The translations under genes were made by a program, and so were the position numbers. Positions 25,257 to 32,511 of a stretch of DNA of 64,000 nt are shown in pieces. The notes beneath the pieces were generated by a model that worked only from the letters and a program-made list of their open reading frames with translations, was not told the origin of the DNA and did no database searches. How positions within the stretch are numbered: the first letter of the stretch is position 1; every line of letters starts with the position of its first letter. This DNA comes from CBDBES01 sp965204465 (GTDB lineage: Bacteria; Spirochaetota; Leptospiria; Turneriellales; CBDBES01), in contig CBDBES010000002.1 in NCBI GenBank assembly GCA_965204465.1, forward strand, positions 310,001 through 374,000. The letters are read 5' to 3'.

Positions 25257-26290
25257 TCGAGGAATTTTAATTTGCTGTAGTGCCTTGCTCCCTGGTGCTT
25301 TCTCTTCCCCTTTCTAATAGCCATTTGTTGTTCTAAAGGAAGACTCAGGGTGTCTTTGCATTTTTTAGAACAGCATCCATTATATTTATCTTTGCATAGA
25401 TTACACTGTATAAAAAGAAGATGGCAGGCTTGATTCTCGCAATTTGTATGCGTGTCAGAAGGTGTTTTACATTGATGGCAATTAGAGATCACATCATCAG
25501 ATATTTTTTCTCCTAATCTTTGATCAAATACAAAATTTTTACCCATGAATTTAGATTCCAGACCTTTTTGATCCACTTCATTCAAATAAGTAACAATACC
25601 TCCCTTTAACTGTTGAACATTTTCAAAGCCAATTTGTTGCAGATAAACACCTGCCTTTTCACATCGAATACCTCCAGTACAATAAAGCAATATCTTATTT
25701 TTTTGTTTACCATGCAGTATTTTGGGAAGTAAAGAACACCCTTCTCTAAAAGTACTTGTATTCAGACAAATGGCATTTTTAAAATGCCCCACCTCAGTTT
25801 CATAGCAATTGCGCAGATCCACTACAATACTATCTTTTTCTTCCAGTGCTTTATTAAATTCCATAGAGGAAAGATATTCATTGTTTAATTGCCTTTTAGA
25901 TTGAAACAGATCTTTTTTTATTATATTCGGAAAGTTATCGGATACGATTTTTTTTCTCTGCTTGATCTTTAATTTAAGGAATGAACTCGATTTTCCCCGT
26001 GCAGAAATATTCAGGTAAACATCTCTTAAATATTCAAAGGAATTTATGGCTTCTACAAACTTTTTATAATATATTTTAGGAAGACTTAATTGAGCATTAA
26101 TTCCTTCCTCTGCGATATAAATGCGTCCAAGTACTTTTAATTCATCCAGTTTAAGATAAAGATTATCTCTGAGTTTCTCTGGTTCATGGATGGATATATA
26201 GCGATAAAAAGAAAGATTAATACGTTTCAATTTTTCTTTTTTTATCCTTTGTTCTAAAACTTCTTTAGGATATATATTGTGCAGAATCAT
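25253..26290 (-). CDS. trhO: tRNA uridine(34) hydroxylase (rhodanese-related)
   Basis: Member of the YceA/TrhO family, which hydroxylates uridine 34 of tRNAs to form 5-hydroxyuridine. The N-terminal ferredoxin-like region has LSFYRYISI and GRIYIAEEGINAQLSLP. The rhodanese domain has VVDLRNCYETEVGHFKNAICLNTSTFRE and the active-site loop YCTGGIRCEKAGVYLQQIGF. The cysteine-rich tail (NCHQCKTPSDTHTNCENQACHLLFIQC...CCSKKC) is typical of longer family members and probably binds zinc. 345 residues. It overlaps the 3' end of the GH16-like gene by 26 bases and the next gene by four, so it is mid-operon. Sulfur-related neighbours include the cysteine desulfurase downstream. Confidence 0.92.
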   Translation of the reverse strand: MILHNIYPKEVLEQRIKKEKLKRINLSFYRYISIHEPEKLRDNLYLKLDELKVLGRIYIAEEGINAQLSLPKIYYKKFVEAINSFEYLRDVYLNISARGKSSSFLKLKIKQRKKIVSDNFPNIIKKDLFQSKRQLNNEYLSSMEFNKALEEKDSIVVDLRNCYETEVGHFKNAICLNTSTFREGCSLLPKILHGKQKNKILLYCTGGIRCEKAGVYLQQIGFENVQQLKGGIVTYLNEVDQKGLESKFMGKNFVFDQRLGEKISDDVISNCHQCKTPSDTHTNCENQACHLLFIQCNLCKDKYNGCCSKKCKDTLSLPLEQQMAIRKGKRKHQGARHYSKLKFLE

Positions 26291-27656
26291 TCGAATAAAA
26301 AGAATATTTTAGACAGATGCTCTTGGGGGTTATATCACTATATTTATTCTTTAGTTGGTAAACTCTGATATAGTCAATAGCAGCATGACGCGCTTCAGAA
26401 AAGGTATTGCGTGAAGCAATACTGATAGTTATGAATTCTGCGGCATGCGATATGGCTTCCATATAAAAACCGTTTGCATCTTTAAGATGTGGTTTACCAC
26501 GATAAATATCTTGTGGTCTCCCATTTATAAATACTTTATATCCCTTGGGAGTCCATTCCAGCCCTACGGTATAATTATAAGATCCCCGAGTTTCCCAAGT
26601 AGGCATGAAATGAGGCAAATACTCAATTTTTCCATAGATACCTGTTGATACGCCCCTAACAAATCTATGAGCAATGCCATAATGAAATACAAAAAATGCT
26701 TCTTGATTACTCGCACGATACTCGAATAGGTCTTTTTCTATCCCCAAGGATTTTAAGGTTCTTAATTGTTTTTTTAACTTATTACTTCCTGAGAGGATAA
26801 AATTATCTATTTTAGATCTAAATCTTACTGCTTGCGCCTTATCTGTTCCCAGAAGCGAGTACTTTCCCCATGCCAATATATTGCAATTATATATACCCCG
26901 GGCTTGTTTGGATGCCTGGGAACTATTTGGCGTTTTGGACATAAGTGCAAATCTATGACCAGCAGATGCGCCATTTCCATTGCCTAATGTTCCGTTAGAA
27001 GAAGTGCTATTGATCGCCTTATCTTCTTTCCAGAAATTACAAAGTTCATTTCCAGAAGAAGTTTTTAAAGTATCATTCTCTAATTTATAACCAAGCCAGT
27101 AAGGGTCTTTAAAAGAACCATCGAAGATCGTATCGCTATAGGAAACAGGTGTATCTGTAAAAACCTCTGCATCGTTTAAAGTACTGTCTAGGGAAAAGGC
27201 AGGATCAAAAAAATCAGGATACTCATTCGTGATCAGGTAACCTTCCGGCCCCCTTAATGAAAAATGATCAGGAACACCAAAACTTTCATGCATGAGATGG
27301 TTAGATGGATCCTTTACCAGAAAAGCCTTATGCCTCAAGACCATATTTTTCATATCTGCTTCACTTAAATGATCCAGTGTATCTTTTAGATGAGATTCCG
27401 GATATATTGATTCGCATTTTTCATCCATAGAAATATTCTGGTCTAATACTTTTCCATTGGATACCCATCCGGACCACAGAAATGCAGATGTTTTTATAAT
27501 ATCTTCTGCAAGGGGGAGGGTATTTGTGAATTGGTTATATTGCTCATTTATATTGATATTTTGGTCTTCTTTTTGAGAAATATATTCTATTTGGCTACAG
27601 GCCATAACAAATAAAATAGTCAAAACACAATGCGCTTTAAAAAATTTTTGTTTCAT
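26265..27656 (-). CDS. Lipoprotein with concanavalin/GH16-like C-terminal domain
   Basis: 463 residues with a lipoprotein signal (VLTILFVMACSQ). The C-terminal part, GSYNYTVGLEWTPKGYKVFINGRPQDIYRGKP...FITISIASRNTFSEARHAAIDYIRVYQLKN, is the characteristic end of family 16 glycoside hydrolases and related jelly-roll lectins. Upstream parts include YNCNILAWGKYSLLGTDKAQAVRFRSKID. The GH16 catalytic ExDxxE motif is not obvious: FFVFHYGIAHRFV lies where one would expect it. It may therefore bind rather than cleave glycans. It has no homologue elsewhere in the window. It overlaps trhO by 26 bases. Confidence 0.7.
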   Translation of the reverse strand: MKQKFFKAHCVLTILFVMACSQIEYISQKEDQNININEQYNQFTNTLPLAEDIIKTSAFLWSGWVSNGKVLDQNISMDEKCESIYPESHLKDTLDHLSEADMKNMVLRHKAFLVKDPSNHLMHESFGVPDHFSLRGPEGYLITNEYPDFFDPAFSLDSTLNDAEVFTDTPVSYSDTIFDGSFKDPYWLGYKLENDTLKTSSGNELCNFWKEDKAINSTSSNGTLGNGNGASAGHRFALMSKTPNSSQASKQARGIYNCNILAWGKYSLLGTDKAQAVRFRSKIDNFILSGSNKLKKQLRTLKSLGIEKDLFEYRASNQEAFFVFHYGIAHRFVRGVSTGIYGKIEYLPHFMPTWETRGSYNYTVGLEWTPKGYKVFINGRPQDIYRGKPHLKDANGFYMEAISHAAEFITISIASRNTFSEARHAAIDYIRVYQLKNKYSDITPKSICLKYSFYSNDSAQYIS

Positions 27657-27786
27657 CTTAATTAGACATTCATAAATAAAAAGATTTCTTACTTTTCTAC
27701 ATTAAATACATTGACTCAAAAAGTCAATCATTTTCTATAAAAGAAATATAAAAATAAGGATCTAGCTAATTTGGGATCAATTAAAT

Positions 27787-28428
27787 TTATGACTTTGATA
27801 TCTGTTTTCTGGTACTGATAATTCTATTCAGATCATTTACATTGTATACCATCACTTTATCCGTATAAAGATCAATTTTTCCCATTTTAGACCATAGATC
27901 TAAAACAGATTGCACTGATTCGATCGATTCGGCACACCAATTGGCAATGTCATCAGCCGTAGTCGATAGAGATATTTCTCTTTGGCTATAAATACTTCCT
28001 ATATCTTTTTCGGCTAGCATTAATAGAACGGAGGCCACTTTTGCTTGAACATCGTCTAAAAGAAGAATGAGTGATCTTTTCTTGGCATCGTAAATTCGTT
28101 TTGAAAAAATGACCATCAGCTTGAATGCTAATGGAGGTTGACTATTCATTAGAGATACAAAATTTTCCTTGTTGAAGTGCAGGGTTATTACTTTGGTTAC
28201 CGCAACAGCGGTCGCTGATCGCGGTTGTTTCTCTAAAATAGCCATTTCTCCAAAAATATCGCCAGGCCCTAAGATATCCATTATCTTTTCTCTATTATTT
28301 ACAACTTTACTAATTCTTACTTTACCAGTCTGTATCAAATAAAAATCATTTCCTATTTCAAACTCACAGAATATCATAGAGTCTTCCTCAAATTCTTTGC
28401 CAAATCTTTGTAATAACCCTTGGTCCAT
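27787..28428 (-). CDS. Crp/Fnr-family transcription regulator
   Basis: 213 residues: a cNMP-binding beta-roll (IGNDFYLIQTGKVRISKVVNNREKIMDILGPGDIFGEMAILEKQPRSATAVAVTK), the dimerisation helix, and a C-terminal winged-helix region (REISLSTTADDIANWCAESIESVQSVLDLWSKMGKIDLYTDKVMVYNVNDLNRI). FGEMAILEKQPRSA keeps the Glu and Arg that contact a cyclic nucleotide in Crp, so cAMP- or cGMP-like ligand control is plausible. It starts one base after the stop of the upstream cNMP-binding/TPR gene, so both are in one operon. Target genes cannot be told from the window. Confidence 0.85.
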   Translation of the reverse strand: MDQGLLQRFGKEFEEDSMIFCEFEIGNDFYLIQTGKVRISKVVNNREKIMDILGPGDIFGEMAILEKQPRSATAVAVTKVITLHFNKENFVSLMNSQPPLAFKLMVIFSKRIYDAKKRSLILLLDDVQAKVASVLLMLAEKDIGSIYSQREISLSTTADDIANWCAESIESVQSVLDLWSKMGKIDLYTDKVMVYNVNDLNRIISTRKQISKS

Positions 28429-28429
28429 G

Positions 28430-29548
28430 TTAGCTCTGCAATTCTTTTATCTTTTTTTTCGCTATAGAAGAATCTTTATCTTTAGGAGGCATTTCTGCAA
28501 TCTTTTGATAGAATCCTAATGCTTTTGGGATCTGTTTTTTCTTTTCAAATATATTCGCTAAAAGAAATAAGGCTTTCTTCATTTTATCACTATTTGGATA
28601 TTTTTTTACAAAAAATTTTATGGATTCAAAAGATTCATCTAAATTTTCTTTTTTGAAATAAGAAGAAGCCAATTCAAAATGAGATTTCTCTATAAAAGAA
28701 GCTTCATAGGAATCTGAGAAAGACTTCATATTGATTACTTTACGAAAATTTTCTATTGCCTTGTCATAGTTTTGGTTTGAAAATTCATTCAGACCATCGT
28801 AATAGAATTTAGAGGCAGACTTATCCATTTCCCCTTCAGATATATTCTTTTTTAGATCATCTTCTTTAGGGAGATTGCTATAATTTGAGGATAAGCTACT
28901 CTTTGAATTCTGTGGAGTCGTGCTCTCTGTAGATTGGCTTTCATAAACTGATAAAAACCCTGATTTCTGAACAAATTTTTCTATGTCTTCCAATTCAGAA
29001 GGATAGGGCTCATGTCTTTTTAAATGCCCATATAGCATATTGGCTCTTTCAGATAGAGTGGAATTAGGATACTGGTCTATATATTTCTTAACTATATAGC
29101 TGGCCATTCCATGTTTATCCTTTTTATAATAATATTCTCCAACCCTTAGTAGTTCTGCGGAAGTCTCCATAGAGCTTAATTCGCCTAATTTTGTGGAAAC
29201 ATGTTTATGTACTTTTCTAAGCTGAGATGAAAATGCTTTCAGCATTCTAAGCATTAGATTAACATTTTTCATGCATAGAGTTTCGAATGCCTTAACAGAA
29301 AGAACTAAAACAGAACTTTCTATCAGGCATCTGGCAGTTTCTTCCCTGGGAAAGTTTCCTAAAGTAGATTTTACTCCAAAGAATTCTCCTTCTTTTACAT
29401 TTTCTATAGCTTCAGCCTTTTCATCTGTAAAAGAAGAACCAAATAGGCGCACCATCCCTTTTTGAACAATATATATTTCATCCCCTTTATCACCTTCAAA
29501 ATAAATGATGGAACCGACTTTATATGATCGAGCTACAGCGCCTTCCAT
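28430..29548 (-). CDS. Cyclic nucleotide-binding protein with TPR domain
   Basis: 372 residues. Residues 1-110 form a cNMP-binding beta-roll (YKVGSIIYFEGDKGDEIYIVQKGMVRLFGSSF...VKEGEFFGVKSTLGNFPREETARCLIESSVLVLS). The canonical phosphate-binding cassette FGExAL..PRxA is degenerate here (FFGVKSTLGNFPREETA), so ligand binding is doubtful. A low-complexity linker (about 195-235) leads into tetratricopeptide repeats of YbgF/BamD type: FYYDGLNEFSNQNYDKAIENFRKVI, HFELASSYFKKENLDESFESIKFFVKKYPNS, ALFLLANIFEKKKQIPKALGFYQKI. Probably a regulatory scaffold paired with the adjacent Crp-like protein. It starts 18 bases after the amidohydrolase gene. Confidence 0.8.
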   Translation of the reverse strand: MEGAVARSYKVGSIIYFEGDKGDEIYIVQKGMVRLFGSSFTDEKAEAIENVKEGEFFGVKSTLGNFPREETARCLIESSVLVLSVKAFETLCMKNVNLMLRMLKAFSSQLRKVHKHVSTKLGELSSMETSAELLRVGEYYYKKDKHGMASYIVKKYIDQYPNSTLSERANMLYGHLKRHEPYPSELEDIEKFVQKSGFLSVYESQSTESTTPQNSKSSLSSNYSNLPKEDDLKKNISEGEMDKSASKFYYDGLNEFSNQNYDKAIENFRKVINMKSFSDSYEASFIEKSHFELASSYFKKENLDESFESIKFFVKKYPNSDKMKKALFLLANIFEKKKQIPKALGFYQKIAEMPPKDKDSSIAKKKIKELQS

Positions 29549-29566
29549 AAATCCAAGTATACTGAA

Positions 29567-30799
29567 CTACCATGGCTCTACAGGTAAAAAAGGAAATTCT
29601 TTATGAAAGGATAATGATTCTCTTATTCTTTCTAGAAATCCTAGTATATCTCCTTCAATGATTTTTTTGCAGGAGGCTATTTTTACTTTGTGATAGGGAA
29701 TGTCAAGAGTTTCAAATAAATCAATAAAAATTCCATCTGCATATACAGGCCTCCCCCCGATCATTACAAGCATTATATCTTCGAATCCCATCTGAGTAAA
29801 AGAACCATAGGGATTACTCTTAGAACCATTAACTACCAATAAATCTGCCATTTTGCCAACTTCAATACTCCCCCTGTCTGGTAAACACATTGTCTGCGCT
29901 GCCTTTGTGGTAACCATCTCCAATAGAAGTCTATCAGAAATGTCCTCTGAATAGGTATTTTTATAATAAGATTTAGCAACGAATATTTCTTCAAATATAT
30001 TTACAGAGCCACTCATAGGGGAATCCGTACCCAGTACAACATTAATTCCCTGATCCAATAATTTTTTTATCTGGGTTGTGGCGCCAAACATATAAAGATT
30101 AGAGACAGGGCACCACACTACGTTTACTCTATTTTTCCTGAGAATAGCTATATCTTGATCTGAAAAGGCAATACCATGGATCAGGACAGTATGATCATTT
30201 AACGCATTTTTCTGCTCTAGTGCTTCTACTGATCTTCTTGTCTCTTCATCAAATCCCTCTGAGCAATGGACTATAAAAGGAATATTATTCTCCACTGCAA
30301 TTCTGCTTTCTTCTTCTATTCCTTCTCCCCAGGGGAGAGCAAAAGAACCTACAGAATGAGCAACCGCATATCGATCAATTAACCGAATAGGCACATTTTC
30401 TTTGAATAATTCTCTTACAAAATGAGGCATATGATCCTGAACACTGGTTACTCCGGTAATCAAATGTCTAAAGCCTCCCATTGTATAGAGATCTATTGAT
30501 TCTACTTGTTGTCTTTCTGCATAAATAGGCGAAGATTTAAGATCATTATCCCACATTAGCCAGTTCAAATAGGGTTTTCGATCACCCACTCGTGGAAAAT
30601 ATGTGCCTAATAAATGGTCATGGGAGTTGATCAGCCCTGGGAAAACCAATAAGCCCTGTAAGTTCACCTGCAAATTCATAGAAGATCTTGGAGGTGCAGA
30701 AGAAACAGATTTAATGATATCATTTTCTATTTCTACATTACCTGGATAGACTATCTTTTTAGGTGTTACAACACATGCATTTGTAAGTTCCCATTTCAT
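29567..30799 (-). CDS. Amidohydrolase family protein (deaminase-like)
   Basis: 410-residue metal-dependent hydrolase of the amidohydrolase superfamily. The TIM-barrel core has GLINSHDHLLG (metal HxH), IPFIVHCSEGFDEETRR, HTVLIHGIAFSDQDI, NVVWCPVSNLYMFGAT and VVLGTDSPMSGSVN (catalytic Asp). It ends with the small beta-sandwich element MADLLVVNGS. This arrangement is that of the SAH/MTA/guanine/atrazine chlorohydrolase group, which deaminates purine-like or chlorinated substrates. The exact substrate cannot be assigned. Genes either side (LysM/M23 and cNMP-binding) give no metabolic clue. Confidence 0.85.
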   Translation of the reverse strand: MKWELTNACVVTPKKIVYPGNVEIENDIIKSVSSAPPRSSMNLQVNLQGLLVFPGLINSHDHLLGTYFPRVGDRKPYLNWLMWDNDLKSSPIYAERQQVESIDLYTMGGFRHLITGVTSVQDHMPHFVRELFKENVPIRLIDRYAVAHSVGSFALPWGEGIEEESRIAVENNIPFIVHCSEGFDEETRRSVEALEQKNALNDHTVLIHGIAFSDQDIAILRKNRVNVVWCPVSNLYMFGATTQIKKLLDQGINVVLGTDSPMSGSVNIFEEIFVAKSYYKNTYSEDISDRLLLEMVTTKAAQTMCLPDRGSIEVGKMADLLVVNGSKSNPYGSFTQMGFEDIMLVMIGGRPVYADGIFIDLFETLDIPYHKVKIASCKKIIEGDILGFLERIRESLSFHKEFPFLPVEPW

Positions 30800-30810
30800 A
30801 TTAAATAGTA

Positions 30811-31482
30811 CTAACTCGCTTCATAAAATTTATTAAATCTTTTTAAGATCGCTATTGGATCAATTGGTTCTCCTTTATACGAGATGGAAAAAAATAGCTT
30901 TTCTCCTTTTGTATACCCAAGTGATTCTCCTTTCTTAACATATTCTCCTGTTCTATGTCTTAAAAAAGACAAACCTGAATACATGCTTAACCAGCCATAT
31001 CCATGGTCAACTATAATATATTTTCCGTATCCCCGTAGATAATCCACTTTGGCTATCCTACCACCTAAAGAACACCTGATCTTACTCCTGGAAGATACTA
31101 GCCATAGGGCGCCATAATTTTTATTATCTCCCCATGGATAAAAAGACCTAATGAGTTTTCTTTTCTTCACTGGATATCTAAAATCAGGAGCCTTCTTTAT
31201 ACAGTCTTTGCATTTACTACGGGGGGTAATGTTTATTTTACTTATTTTAAGAATTTGTCCTTTAGAAATATGATTTAAAGACTTTAATCGATTATTTTCT
31301 TGTAATTGATGAATAGACGTACCAAATTTACGGGCTATTTTAGTTAAATTGTCTCCCGAACGAACTCTATATTTCTTCCATCCATAAGAAATTTCTTTCG
31401 AGAAACTAAGATCCGATATAATAAAGAAAAAAAGGAATCTTAAAAATAATTTCCATTTAAAAATATTTTTTTTACTGTACAT
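30811..31482 (-). CDS. LysM / degenerate M23 (LytM) envelope protein
   Basis: 223 residues. A basic N-terminus and hydrophobic helix (FLRFLFFFIISDLSFS) serve as signal or anchor. A LysM peptidoglycan-binding domain follows (YRVRSGDNLTKIARKFGTSIHQLQENNRL...GQILKI), then an M23/LytM fold (GGRIAKVDYLRGYGKYIIVDHGYGWLSMYSGLS...VKKGESLGYTKGEKLFFSISYKGEPIDPIAIL). The zinc-binding residues of active M23 peptidases are replaced: the His of the usual YaHl is Ser in MYSGL, and HLHFE is KLFFS. It should thus not cut peptidoglycan itself, and could act as an NlpD/EnvC-like activator of amidases. Confidence 0.85.
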   Translation of the reverse strand: MYSKKNIFKWKLFLRFLFFFIISDLSFSKEISYGWKKYRVRSGDNLTKIARKFGTSIHQLQENNRLKSLNHISKGQILKISKINITPRSKCKDCIKKAPDFRYPVKKRKLIRSFYPWGDNKNYGALWLVSSRSKIRCSLGGRIAKVDYLRGYGKYIIVDHGYGWLSMYSGLSFLRHRTGEYVKKGESLGYTKGEKLFFSISYKGEPIDPIAILKRFNKFYEAS

Positions 31483-31602
31483 TTTTGTTTTATTTTCATT
31501 TTCGGGATAAGTTTTTTTAAACTATAATAAGCCGTATTTTAGTAGCCAAAGATAAATATTGATCTTTTCAATGATATTAATATGAAAATATAGATTTTAT
31601 TC

Positions 31603-32055
31603 ATGAATTTAAAATTGTACTTGTATTCATCATTTTTTTTGCTTATTGCATGCGGAAATTCTATTCCTTTTGAAAATAATGTACGATTGTTGCGTCCTGT
31701 GGGTATACAAGTAATCCCTCAATCTGATCTAAAATTTAAACTCATTTATTTTGTTCAAAATCAAGAATCAACTTTTGATGGGTATAATTTATATATATCC
31801 AGAAACCCTATATCGGAGGGAAACATTGGCCATACAGTCCCTGCACTCTCTATTAATGGGGCATTGCCAACATTTCAACATGGGCCAGAGGATTTTGATG
31901 TAGACGAACCAAAAGAGGCATTGATCCAATTTTTTAACGATGGTATTAGCCGTTTTGAAGATGGTATCACTTATTACTTTAGATTGACTGCCCACTCCAG
32001 AAGAGGATCATTATCTAAACTTTCTAATGAAGTTTCTGCAAAAGCAATAGAATAA
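31603..32055 (+). CDS. Small lipoprotein, possibly fibronectin-III-like
   Basis: 150 residues with a lipoprotein signal (YSSFFLLIACGNS, Cys about 17). The mature part (GIQVIPQSDLKFKLIYFVQNQESTFDGYNLYISRNP...GITYYFRLTAHSRRGSLSKLSNEVSAKAIE) reads like a single fibronectin type III-type beta-sandwich. The ending, YYFRLTAHSRRGSLSKLSNEVSA, is especially like the last strands of that fold. Function unknown. It is divergent from the LysM/M23 gene and transcribed towards the TSP3 lipoprotein. Confidence 0.7.
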   Translation: MNLKLYLYSSFFLLIACGNSIPFENNVRLLRPVGIQVIPQSDLKFKLIYFVQNQESTFDGYNLYISRNPISEGNIGHTVPALSINGALPTFQHGPEDFDVDEPKEALIQFFNDGISRFEDGITYYFRLTAHSRRGSLSKLSNEVSAKAIE

Positions 32056-32236
32056 GAAATGATTTTATACATTGTTCTTCATTAAAAGGTATAAATGAAT
32101 TTGTAGAAAAGTTATCAATGGAGCAAAATCATTCAAGTTGCCTTTAGATATTATAGGATATTATGTCTCCCTTTTTTGCGAAATTTTTCTATAAGAAATT
32201 TTTACAACAATAAGAAATTTTTTTCTTGCTTTTTAG

Positions 32237-32342
32237 AGTCTATTTACAATACTATCCCACTTAGTTTTGTTTTACGTTCCGTCCAGGATATTATTGGATA
32301 TCTAGTCTATTTACAATACTATCCCACTTAGTTTTGTTTTAC
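32237..32342. repeat. Two 39-bp direct repeats upstream of the TSP3 lipoprotein gene
   Basis: An identical 39-base sequence starting AGTCTATTTACAATACTATC occurs at 32237-32275 and 32304-32342, 67 bases apart, in the 455-base gap before the gene at 32512. The rest of the gap shows no open frame of note. The pair could be an operator or the footprint of an excised element. Confidence 0.6.
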
Positions 32343-32511
32343 CCTATTGAAAGACAATTTTCATCTTATTGATCTGAACTATTTTAAGTGTAATCTATAG
32401 AAGATTACTATAAGCTCGGTTTATCAAATTCAATGAGTAATAATTGTCTGTAAAACAGAATATTAAATATCTAGTTAAATCAATAAAAAGATCTTTAAAA
32501 GGAGGTTTATA

